Notes under the pieces: model-generated
Databases searched by the model: none
The model's input: only the letters and a program-made list of their open reading frames with translations
Told to the model about the DNA's origin: nothing
Position numbers and translations under genes: made by a program
In this document: positions 42,509 through 50,543 of the stretch, one piece after another
Layout of the letters: each line of letters begins with the position of its first letter
How positions within the stretch are numbered: the first letter of the stretch is position 1
DNA from: Actinobacillus sp.
GTDB lineage: Bacteria; Pseudomonadota; Gammaproteobacteria; Enterobacterales; Pasteurellaceae
Assembly (NCBI GenBank): GCA_020026155.1
Contig: JAHHQX010000013.1
Location: forward strand, 1 to 53,981
Direction of reading: 5' to 3'
DNA length: 53,981 bases

Positions 42509-42871
42509 ATGCACTTCAAACATCTTTTAAAAGGCTTAACCATCGGCACACCAATTTTAGCCGCAGCGGTATTAACCGCGTGCCATAGTGAAAGCGATAT
42601 TGTCGGAAAATATGTGAATCCGAATAATCCAAAACAAACGCTTACTATTAGCCCAATGAAAAGCTATGTGGGTGAAAATGACGGGAAACCATATTACGAA
42701 CTACACGAAAGTAAACCTTGCGGTTATCGTTACAATAGAGATTCAGTAAACTTCAAAAATGGTAAGTTAACAAATATAAATACTGGTGAAAAAGTTGCGA
42801 GTGTAGATGGCGATCAAATTACCATTGATTTAGACGGTTGCTCAATTACATATAAAAAAGTCGATGATTAG
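42509..42871 (+). CDS. Small putative lipoprotein of unknown function
   Basis: This 120-residue protein has a lipoprotein signal: Lys-rich start, hydrophobic core and lipobox LTAC with Cys25, where Lgt would attach the lipid. The mature part is about 95 residues, small and probably beta-rich, starting HSESDIVGKYVNPNNPKQTLTI, with two further Cys (Cys71 and Cys111) that could form a disulfide. I do not recognise a named family; the 'GKY' opening and 'LTISP' strand recall small lipocalin-like lipoproteins only loosely. GGAAG precedes the ATG. The gene is bracketed by two inverted pairs of the dispersed element and inserted between hflC and pflB. Confidence 0.75.
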   Translation: MHFKHLLKGLTIGTPILAAAVLTACHSESDIVGKYVNPNNPKQTLTISPMKSYVGENDGKPYYELHESKPCGYRYNRDSVNFKNGKLTNINTGEKVASVDGDQITIDLDGCSITYKKVDD

Positions 42872-42891
42872 TGATTGTATCCTTTAAATAA

Positions 42892-42968
42892 AATTACGCC
42901 CCAATTTTCGTTTAACTTTATGTATTTTTACTAAAAGTCATAAAAATTTCCGAAAATCGGGGCGTGAT
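42892..42968 (+). repeat. Inverted pair of the dispersed element after the lipoprotein gene (copy 6 plus partner)
   Basis: The plus copy at 42940-42968 (ATAAAAATTTC then CGAAAATCGGGGCGTGAT) faces an inverted partner starting ATTACGCCCCAATTTTCG at 42892, with about 30 nt between the arms. The pair can fold into a long hairpin followed by TTTTTTA, a likely terminator for the lipoprotein gene. Confidence 0.8.
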
Positions 42969-42986
42969 TTTTTATTTAAAAAACAA

Positions 42987-43018
42987 AAACCCTCGTTTGC
43001 ACGAGGGTTTTTTATTAA
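42987..43018 (-). terminator. Rho-independent terminator of pflB
   Basis: The arms AAAACCCTCGT and ACGAGGGTTTT enclose a TTGC loop, 14 nt after the pflB stop on the minus strand. A- and T-runs on both sides make it bidirectional. Confidence 0.85.
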
Positions 43019-43032
43019 ACGTGAGTTATCAA

Positions 43033-45345
43033 TTATAGGCTTTCAGTGAAAGTACGAGTGATAACGTCGCGTTGTTGTTCAGGGGTTAATGAGTTGAAAC
43101 GTACTGCGTAACCTGAAACACGAATAGTTAATTGTGGATATTTTTCAGGGTGTTCAACCGCGTCTAATAAAGTTTCACGGTTTAATACGTTAACGTTCAA
43201 GTGTTGACCACCTTCGATTGCTGCTTCGTGGTGGAAATAACCATCCATTAAGCCCGCAAGGTTGCGTTTTTGTGCTTCGATGTCTTTACCTAACGCATTT
43301 GGAACGATAGAGAAGGTGTAAGAAATACCATCTTTCGCGTATGCAAATGGAAGTTTAGCTACAGAAGTTAATGACGCTACCGCACCTTTTTGGTCACGAC
43401 CGTGCATTGGGTTAGCACCTGGACCGAATGGTGCACCAGCTTGACGACCATCTGGGGTGTTACCTGTTTTTTTACCGTACACTACGTTAGAAGTGATGGT
43501 TAATACAGATTGAGTTGGTACTGCATTGCGGTAAGTTGGGTGTTTTTGAATTTTTTTCATGAAACGTTCAACTAAGTCGCAAGCGATTTCGTCAACACGT
43601 GGATCATTGTTACCGAATTGTGGATATTCGCCTTCGATTTCGAAGTCTAATGCCATGTTTTCAGCAACGACATTACCGTCTTTATCTTTGATGTCGCCAC
43701 GAACTGGTTTAACTTTTGCGTATTTGATTGCAGAAAGTGAGTCAGCCGCAACAGAAAGTCCTGCGATACCGCAAGCCATTGTACGGAACACATCACGATC
43801 GTGTAATGCCATTAATGCTGCTTCATAAGCATATTTATCGTGCATGAAGTGGATGCAGTTTAGCGCAGTCACATATTGAGTTGCTAACCAATCCATAAAT
43901 TCATCCATACGTGCCATTACTTTATCGTAATCTAAAACTTCATCTAAGATAGGTTCAGATTTAGGACCGATTTGTGCACCAGATTTTTCATCGCGACCAC
44001 CGTTGATTGCGTAAAGCATAGTTTTCGCTAAGTTTGCACGAGCACCGAAGAATTGCATTTGTTTACCAACAACCATTGGGCTTACACAACAAGCAATTGC
44101 GTAGTCATCGCTGTTGAAGTCTGGGCGCATTAAATCGTCGTTTTCATATTGAATTGAAGAAGTATCAATAGAAACTTTTGCACAGAAACGTTTGAATGCT
44201 TCTGGTAATTGTTCAGACCAAAGGATAGTTAAGTTTGGTTCTGGAGATGGACCCATAGTGTAAAGGGTATTTAACATACGGAATGTATTTTTAGTTACTA
44301 AAGTACGTCCGTCTAAGCCCATACCACCAAGACTTTCAGTTGCCCAGATAGGGTCGCCTGAGAATAATTGATCGTATTCTGGAGTACGTAAGAAACGAAC
44401 CATACGGAGTTTCATTACTAAGTGATCCATTAATTCTTGAGCTTCTTGTTCTGTTAATGTACCTTCACGTAAATCACGTTCAATGTAGATGTCTAAGAAA
44501 GTAGAAGTACGACCGAAAGACATTGCAGCACCGTTTTGTGATTTAACTGCTGCTAAGTAACCGAAGTAAGTCCATTGGATTGCTTCTTTTGCGTTTTGTG
44601 CAGGACCAGAAATGTCAAGACCGTAAGATGCTGCCATTTCTTTCATTTGTGCTAATGCACGGTGTTGTTCTGCAATTTCTTCACGCAATTGGATAGTCAT
44701 TTGTAGATCTTCACCAGCTTCTAATTTGCTTTGTAAAGATTTGAATTGCGCAAATTTGTCTTTCATTAGGTAATCAATACCGTATAGTGCAACACGACGG
44801 TAGTCACCAATGATACGACCACGACCGTAAGCATCTGGAAGACCAGTGATTACGCCTGATTTACGGCAGCGTAAGATATCTGGAGTATAAACATCGAATA
44901 CGCCTTGGTTGTGAGTTTTACGATAGTCAGTAAAGATATGTTCAATTTCAGGATCTAATTCACGACCATAAACTTCGCAAGAACCTTTAACCATACGGAT
45001 ACCGCCGAATGGCATGATCGCGCGTTTTAATGGTGCATCTGTTTGAAGACCAACGATTTGTTCAAGAGCTTGGTCAATATAACCTGCTTTATGAGATGTG
45101 ATAGTCGATGGAGTATTTGGATCAATGTCATAAGGTTCGTGAGTTTGGTTCTCAACCTTAATTTTTTCCATTACTTCGTCCCAAAGCTTAGTAGTCGCTT
45201 CAGTTGCACCAGCTAAGAAACTTTCGTCGCCTTCATAAGGGGTATAGTTTTTTTGGATGAAGTCACGAACGTTAACTTCTTTTTGCCAGTCACCGCCTTT
45301 AAAGCCTCTCCAGGCTTCAATTTGTTGTTCGGTTAGTTGAGACAT
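43033..45345 (-). CDS. pflB: Pyruvate formate-lyase
   Basis: PflB splits pyruvate with CoA into acetyl-CoA and formate under anaerobic conditions using a glycyl radical. The radical site is RVSGYAVRF near the C-terminus (Gly745). The paired active-site cysteines are in YAIACCVSPM (about residue 420). The 770-residue length is slightly longer than E. coli PflB (760). The activating enzyme PflA is not in the window. It is the last gene of the minus-strand focA cluster, separated from the OFA transporter gene by 67 nt without a terminator, and has an AGGAGA site before the ATG. Confidence 0.98.
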   Translation of the reverse strand: MSQLTEQQIEAWRGFKGGDWQKEVNVRDFIQKNYTPYEGDESFLAGATEATTKLWDEVMEKIKVENQTHEPYDIDPNTPSTITSHKAGYIDQALEQIVGLQTDAPLKRAIMPFGGIRMVKGSCEVYGRELDPEIEHIFTDYRKTHNQGVFDVYTPDILRCRKSGVITGLPDAYGRGRIIGDYRRVALYGIDYLMKDKFAQFKSLQSKLEAGEDLQMTIQLREEIAEQHRALAQMKEMAASYGLDISGPAQNAKEAIQWTYFGYLAAVKSQNGAAMSFGRTSTFLDIYIERDLREGTLTEQEAQELMDHLVMKLRMVRFLRTPEYDQLFSGDPIWATESLGGMGLDGRTLVTKNTFRMLNTLYTMGPSPEPNLTILWSEQLPEAFKRFCAKVSIDTSSIQYENDDLMRPDFNSDDYAIACCVSPMVVGKQMQFFGARANLAKTMLYAINGGRDEKSGAQIGPKSEPILDEVLDYDKVMARMDEFMDWLATQYVTALNCIHFMHDKYAYEAALMALHDRDVFRTMACGIAGLSVAADSLSAIKYAKVKPVRGDIKDKDGNVVAENMALDFEIEGEYPQFGNNDPRVDEIACDLVERFMKKIQKHPTYRNAVPTQSVLTITSNVVYGKKTGNTPDGRQAGAPFGPGANPMHGRDQKGAVASLTSVAKLPFAYAKDGISYTFSIVPNALGKDIEAQKRNLAGLMDGYFHHEAAIEGGQHLNVNVLNRETLLDAVEHPEKYPQLTIRVSGYAVRFNSLTPEQQRDVITRTFTESL

Positions 45346-45412
45346 ATTCTTCTCCTATAACGAATTAAAAATAAATTTTAAAAAAATTTTTTAAAATAAA
45401 GTTACCCATGGA

Positions 45413-46579
45413 TTATGCATTTTGCGGAGATTTTAAAGACAACATAATAATTGCCGCAATAATTGAGAATACGAGAATTAGATAGAAGGTTGCTGTAAAG
45501 CTACCCATAATACTCGCGATAACTCCGCCAAGTAATCCTCCAATACCAAAACCTTGATAGATAATGCCATAGTTTTTAGTATGGTTTTGTAGACCAAAAT
45601 ACTCACCAACGATAGCAGGGAAAACAGGTAAGTTCCCACCGAATGAGAAAGCAATTCCGCCTACGGATAATAAAAATAAACTATAATTTAGTGGTACGAA
45701 TAAAATAATGCTGACAGAAATTGCAATGATTGCAAAACCTAATGCAGAAACTTTCGTACGTTCAATTTTCTCAGATAGCCATCCAAAGATAAATCTACCT
45801 AAGGTATTAAAAATCGCGATAATTGCCACCGCGTTCGCCGCATCTTCTAGAGATACGTGCGCAAATTCTACCCCAATATTTTTTGCAATACCAATGACGT
45901 ATAAACCACTCAAGCAAGATGCTAAAAAGCAAATGAATAACAAGTATGCTTGTGGGCTAGAAAAGAGTTCTTTAGGGGTAAACTCTTTTATTTGTCCTTG
46001 GTTATTCTGTGCGACTGCGGTTTTTACAACAGCATCTTTTAAAAGGAGAGCACCAATAAATACGAGTGCAAAAGTTAAAAGACCCCAATACATGAAAGAT
46101 GCTTCAAGTCCCACAGACTGGAGTAGGGCAACATTGATGTATTTAAATCCAAAAGAACCCAGCCCATATGCACCTACAGAAACACCAGAAATTAATCCTT
46201 TTTTATCTGGAAACCATTTCATGCAGTTAGAGAGTGTAAGCATGTAAGCGATACCGTCGGAAGCACCAACAATGACCCCACAGATATAAAGTGCAACGAG
46301 AGAATGAGTTCGAGGAATTAGAATTAAACCAAGACCTAAGCCAATCGCACAGAGAATAACGACTTTTTTTATTCCTAAATATTCTTGCAATTTCCCAGAG
46401 AATAAAGTGGAAAATGCAAGTGCAAAGCTAATAATTGAAAATGTTAGCGTAATATTAGGTAAAGCAGTCTGCTCAAAGAGCGCTAATTGTGAGTTAAATA
46501 AACTCCAAGTATAAATAGAACCTAATCCAAACTGAGCGATAATTGTACCGAATAATACAATATTTCGATTTTGACCCAT
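45413..46579 (-). CDS. yhjX: OFA-family MFS transporter, YhjX-like
   Basis: This 388-residue major facilitator protein has twelve hydrophobic helices. It closely follows E. coli YhjX in signature stretches: GTIIAQFGLGSIYTWSLFN at the start, LSNCMKWFPDKKGLISGVSVGAYGLGSFGFKYI in the middle and KNYGIIYQGFGIGGLLGG near the end. The family includes oxalate/formate antiporters, and E. coli YhjX is induced by pyruvate. The real substrate is not known, but its place between focA and pflB suggests pyruvate, formate, lactate or oxalate. The ATG at 46579 is chosen because GGAGGG lies 8 nt upstream; a GTG at 46594 would overlap that site. The cluster order focA-yhjX-pflB differs from the usual focA-pflB. 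Confidence 0.85.
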   Translation of the reverse strand: MGQNRNIVLFGTIIAQFGLGSIYTWSLFNSQLALFEQTALPNITLTFSIISFALAFSTLFSGKLQEYLGIKKVVILCAIGLGLGLILIPRTHSLVALYICGVIVGASDGIAYMLTLSNCMKWFPDKKGLISGVSVGAYGLGSFGFKYINVALLQSVGLEASFMYWGLLTFALVFIGALLLKDAVVKTAVAQNNQGQIKEFTPKELFSSPQAYLLFICFLASCLSGLYVIGIAKNIGVEFAHVSLEDAANAVAIIAIFNTLGRFIFGWLSEKIERTKVSALGFAIIAISVSIILFVPLNYSLFLLSVGGIAFSFGGNLPVFPAIVGEYFGLQNHTKNYGIIYQGFGIGGLLGGVIASIMGSFTATFYLILVFSIIAAIIMLSLKSPQNA

Positions 46580-46604
46580 CGTATGACCCTCCACTATTTT
46601 ATGC

Positions 46605-46637
46605 TGTAGTTTTACCCAATTTTTGGATAAAACTACA
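46605..46637 (-). other. Intercistronic hairpin between focA and the OFA transporter
   Basis: The arms TGTAGTTTTATCCA and TGGGTAAAACTACA (minus strand, one G-U pair) with a short loop make a 14-bp stem lacking a T-run. It is more likely an mRNA stability or processing element than a terminator, and could set different levels of focA and downstream mRNA. Confidence 0.55.
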
Positions 46638-46645
46638 ATAACTAA

Positions 46646-47497
46646 TTAGTGATGATGTGGCTTGTTTAGGTAATATTGTACGAGTGAAATACATACGCCA
46701 CCGCCAATTAAGTTACCTAAAGTCACTGGAATAAGATTTTTTACAATAAAGTGATAAACATCTAAATCCGCAAATTGTGCTTGATTGATACCAATTTGTT
46801 GCCAGAAATCGGCACTACCAAAGTGGGCGACAATAATTCCCATTGGAATCATAAACATATTTGCAACACTATGTTCAAAGCCAGAACCTACAAACATGCC
46901 GATTGGTAAAATCATGATTAAAATCTTATCAGTTAACGTTTTGCCTGAATAACTCATCCATACTGCAGCACATACCATAATGTTACATAACATCCCTAGA
47001 CAGAATGCTTCCCACCAGGTGTGATGGATTTTATGTTGTGCAGTTTTTAAAATAGTCAAGCCCCATTGCCCATGATCTGCTAATGTTTGACCAGACCACC
47101 AGATAAGCATTACGATGAATATTGCACCAACAAAGTTACCTAAATACACGACAATCCAGTTTCTAACCATTTGGAAAGTAGTGATTTTCCCTGTAACACG
47201 AGCAACCATTGACATGGTAGAAGAGGTAAATAGCTCGGAACCACAAACAACAACCATGATAAGACCGAGAGCGAACACCATTCCGCCTACTAACTTAGTT
47301 AAACCCCATGATGCAGTAGGAGAAATACCTGTTTGGGTTGTTGTGTAGAATACAAAGGCAAGTGCAATAAATGCGCCAGAGGTAATTGCTGAAACAAAGG
47401 ATAAAAATGGCTTTTTACGCGCCTTATATGCTCCAACATCTTCGCCAATTTGTGCCATTTGGGTTGGCGAAGCCATAAGTTCAATAATTTTTTCCAT
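46646..47497 (-). CDS. focA: Formate channel FocA
   Basis: FocA is a pentameric formate/nitrite-transporter family channel that exports formate made by PflB and re-imports it at low pH. The N-terminus (MASPTQMAQIGEDVGAYKARKK) corresponds to the FocA gating helix region that contacts PflB. The conserved GAFIALAFVFYTT, CGSELFTSSTMSM and LGNFVGA helices are present, as are GSGFEHSVANMFMIP with the pore histidine and NLIGGG. The 283-residue length is normal. It is the first gene of the minus-strand cluster, with an FNR-like site about 95 nt upstream. Confidence 0.95.
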   Translation of the reverse strand: MEKIIELMASPTQMAQIGEDVGAYKARKKPFLSFVSAITSGAFIALAFVFYTTTQTGISPTASWGLTKLVGGMVFALGLIMVVVCGSELFTSSTMSMVARVTGKITTFQMVRNWIVVYLGNFVGAIFIVMLIWWSGQTLADHGQWGLTILKTAQHKIHHTWWEAFCLGMLCNIMVCAAVWMSYSGKTLTDKILIMILPIGMFVGSGFEHSVANMFMIPMGIIVAHFGSADFWQQIGINQAQFADLDVYHFIVKNLIPVTLGNLIGGGVCISLVQYYLNKPHHH

Positions 47498-47848
47498 AAT
47501 CTTTTTATAATCTTCCTTGAAAAAACAATTGGGAATATTTTAAGGGATTGAAACGGTTTTTAAAATGCTAAAAAAAAGCAGAAAATTGATCGAAAACAAA
47601 AGAAAGTCATTTAATATAAGACGAACTACTTCGATATGAGTATTTTTTTGAAATAAACTTAAAAATTGTTCAAGAAACTCCAATAAAAGGTAGGCGAATT
47701 TTCTTTAAAAATTATTAGATTTTTTTCATAAAATTTGTATGAAAAGAAAAACAACTTTTTCCGTAAGAAAAAATAGGATTATGAATTGCTATTCAAAGTA
47801 ACTAAAATAACCTATAATTTACAGTTTAATGTCTACGGAGAATGGGCA
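47498..47848. other. 351-bp AT-rich divergent region between focA and prfB
   Basis: It contains the upstream regulatory region of focA, with an FNR-like box at 47586-47599, and the promoter of prfB. Candidate prfB -10 hexamers (TATAAT at 47812-47817, extended by no TG) lie about 32 nt before the prfB start. I see no gene, RNA or repeat here. The AT content is clearly above that of the flanking genes. Confidence 0.6.
47586..47599. promoter_or_regulatory. FNR-like site upstream of focA
   Basis: TTGAT-N4-AACAA matches nine of ten conserved bases of the FNR consensus TTGAT-N4-ATCAA. It lies about 95 nt before focA, consistent with anaerobic induction of the focA-yhjX-pflB cluster as in other gammaproteobacteria. 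Confidence 0.6.
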
Positions 47849-48947
47849 ATGTTTGAAATTAATCCATTAAAAAATCACCTTGCAGATTTGACGCAAAGAA
47901 CGCAGTCAATTCGGGGGTATCTTTGACTTCGATAGCAAATTAGAGCGCTTAGAAGAAGTTAATGCTGAATTAGAACAGCCTGATGTTTGGAATGAGCCTG
48001 AACGAGCTCAAGCATTAGGAAAAGAGCGTTCTACATTAGAAGAAATTGTTAATACCATCAATCAACTTACGCAAGGTATTGATGATGTAGAAGGCTTATT
48101 AGAATTAGCTGTTGAAGCTGAGGATGAAGAAACATTTTTAGAAGCTGAAGCCGAAGCAAATGCATTAGAGGAACAGCTTGCAAAACTAGAATTTCGCCGT
48201 ATGTTTAGTGGTGAAAATGATGCGAATGACTGTTATCTCGATCTCCAAGCAGGCTCGGGCGGAACAGAAGCGCAAGATTGGACAGAAATGCTTTTACGAA
48301 TGTATCTTCGTTGGGCAGAAAGTAAAGGATTCAAGACAGAACTTATTGAAGTTTCCGATGGTGATGTAGCAGGAATAAAATCTGCGACCGTAAGAATTTC
48401 AGGTGAATATGCTTATGGATGGTTACGTACAGAAACCGGCATTCATCGTTTAGTACGCAAATCACCTTTTGACTCAAATAATCGTCGCCATACTTCTTTT
48501 AGTGCTGCGTTTGTCTACCCTGAAATTAACGATAATATTGATATTGATATTAATCCAGCCGATTTACGTATTGACGTATATCGAGCATCAGGCGCAGGTG
48601 GACAACATATTAATAAAACGGAAAGTGCCGTACGTATCACGCATATTCCATCAGGTGTTGTAGTGCAGTGTCAAAATGATCGCTCTCAACACAAAAATAA
48701 AGATCAAGCAATGAAGCAATTACGTGCTAAATTGTACGAACTTGAGATGAAAAAGAAAAATGCAGAAAAACAAGCGATGGAAGATGCAAAATCAGATATC
48801 GGTTGGGGTAGTCAAATTCGCTCGTATGTGCTTGATGACGCTCGCATTAAAGATTTACGTACCGGTGTTGAAAACCGAAATACTCAGGCAGTTTTAGATG
48901 GCGCTTTAGATCCTTTTATCGAAGCAAGTTTAAAAGCTGGGCTATAA
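47849..48947 (+). CDS. prfB: Peptide chain release factor 2 with programmed +1 frameshift
   Basis: RF2 reads UGA and UAA stop codons. The gene is read as 47849-47923 joined to 47925-48947, giving 365 residues, exactly the E. coli length. Codon 26 is an in-frame TGA at 47924-47926, preceded by CTT and by a GGGGG Shine-Dalgarno-like stretch at 47913-47917. This is the classic RF2 frameshift site where low RF2 lets the ribosome slip forward one base. The specificity motif SPF is in RKSPFDSN, and the catalytic GGQ in ASGAGGQHINKTESAVR. It is 33 nt upstream of lysS, the common prfB-lysS pair. A search without the frameshift sees only the part from 48201. Confidence 0.97.
47911..47927 (+). promoter_or_regulatory. 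RF2 autoregulatory frameshift site
   Basis: TCGGGGGTATCTTTGAC contains the internal Shine-Dalgarno-like GGGGG, the slippery CTT-T and the UGA. It differs from the E. coli site by only the base before the G-run. Confidence 0.93.
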
Positions 48948-48980
48948 ATAATCACTACTAAAATAACTTAAGGACGCATT

Positions 48981-50483
48981 ATGTCAGAACAAAATACCGA
49001 ACTTGATTTTCACGGTGAAATGGCGGTACGCCGTGAAAAATTACAAAAATTACGCGAAAAAGGAAATCCATTTCCAAATACTTTCCGTCGCGACGCATTA
49101 GCAGCAGACTTACATAAGAAATATGATGATGTTGACAATGAAGCACTTGAAGCTGAATCAGTAAAAGTTGCTGTAGCTGGACGTATCATGATGCGTCGTG
49201 CAATGGGTAAAGCAACCTTTATTTCATTACAAGATATGAGTGGACGTATCCAACTTTATGTTGCGAAAAATAACCTTCCTGAAGGCGTATACGCAGATGA
49301 CGTAAGTCAATGGGACTTAGGTGACATTGTTGGTGTTAAAGGTGAATTATTTAAAACCAAAACTGGTGAATTAACGGTTCGTGTAAGTGAAGTTCAACTT
49401 TTAACTAAAGCATTACGTCCTTTACCAGATAAATTTCACGGATTAGCGGATCAAGAAGTGCGTTATCGTCAACGTTATTTAGATCTTATTTCTAATGAAG
49501 AATCTCGTCGTACTTTCATTATTCGTTCTAAAGTGATCGCAGGTATGCGTGAATACTTCTTAAGCAAAGGCTTTATTGAAGTTGAAACTCCGATGTTACA
49601 TGTCATCCCAGGTGGTGCAGCAGCACGTCCTTTCGTGACACACCATAACGCATTAGATATTGATATGTATCTTCGTATCGCGCCAGAACTTTACTTAAAA
49701 CGTCTAGTAGTAGGTGGTTTTGAACGTGTATTCGAACTTAACCGTAACTTCCGTAATGAAGGGGTATCTGTTCGTCATAATCCAGAATTTACGATGATTG
49801 AATACTACCAAGCATACGCGGATTACCATGATTTAATGGATAATACTGAAGAATTATTACGTAAACTTGCGTTAGATATTCTTGGTACAACTATCGTTCC
49901 TTACGGCGAATATGAATTCGATTTTGGTAAACCATTTGAACGTATCACTATGCATGACGCTATCGTGAAATACGGTAATGGTATTGCGAAAGAAGAACTT
50001 TACGACTTAGAAAAAGCAACTGCACGTTGTAAACAACTTGGTATTGAAGTTCAAAAATCTTGGGGCTTAGGTAGTATCGTTAATGCTATCTTTGAAGAAG
50101 TGGCAGAACATCACCTTATTCAACCAACATTCTTAATGGCACACCCAGCTGAAATTTCACCATTAGCACGTCGTAATGATGAAAACCCAGATGTTACAGA
50201 TCGTTTTGAATTATTCATCGGTGGTCGCGAAATCGGTAACGGTTTCTCAGAATTAAACGATGCAGAAGATCAAGCAGAACGTTTTGATGCGCAAGTTGCT
50301 GCAAAAGAAGCAGGTGATGATGAAGCGATGTTTAAAGATGATGACTTCGTAACTGCACTTGAACACGGTTTACCACCAACAGCAGGTGAAGGTCTTGGTA
50401 TTGACCGTTTAGCGATGTTATTTGCTAACGCGCCGTCAATCCGTGACGTAATTCTTTTCCCTGCAATGAAACAAAAAGCTTAA
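48981..50483 (+). CDS. lysS: Lysyl-tRNA synthetase, class II
   Basis: This enzyme charges tRNA-Lys in the cytoplasm. The N-terminal OB-fold anticodon-binding domain covers about residues 60-145 (VAGRIMMRRAMGKATFISLQD). Class II motif 2 is FELNRNFRNEG (about 255-265), and motif 3 is GEGLGIDRLAMLF near the end. The 500-residue length is normal (E. coli 505). It follows prfB by 33 nt with an AAGGA site and ends at a strong terminator. Confidence 0.98.
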   Translation: MSEQNTELDFHGEMAVRREKLQKLREKGNPFPNTFRRDALAADLHKKYDDVDNEALEAESVKVAVAGRIMMRRAMGKATFISLQDMSGRIQLYVAKNNLPEGVYADDVSQWDLGDIVGVKGELFKTKTGELTVRVSEVQLLTKALRPLPDKFHGLADQEVRYRQRYLDLISNEESRRTFIIRSKVIAGMREYFLSKGFIEVETPMLHVIPGGAAARPFVTHHNALDIDMYLRIAPELYLKRLVVGGFERVFELNRNFRNEGVSVRHNPEFTMIEYYQAYADYHDLMDNTEELLRKLALDILGTTIVPYGEYEFDFGKPFERITMHDAIVKYGNGIAKEELYDLEKATARCKQLGIEVQKSWGLGSIVNAIFEEVAEHHLIQPTFLMAHPAEISPLARRNDENPDVTDRFELFIGGREIGNGFSELNDAEDQAERFDAQVAAKEAGDDEAMFKDDDFVTALEHGLPPTAGEGLGIDRLAMLFANAPSIRDVILFPAMKQKA

Positions 50484-50500
50484 TTAATTTAGCGGAGAAT

Positions 50501-50530
50501 GGCTTAGCCTAAGGCTAAGCCCTTTTTTTA
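50501..50530 (+). terminator. Rho-independent terminator of lysS
   Basis: The arms GGCTTAGCC and GGCTAAGCC surround a TAA loop and are followed by seven T. Confidence 0.88.
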
Positions 50531-50543
50531 TGGATAAAAGAAA

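Noticed and set aside
48201..48947. A 248-residue truncated RF2 starting at 48201
   Set aside because: The full RF2 N-terminus is encoded upstream and joined by the programmed frameshift at codon 26.
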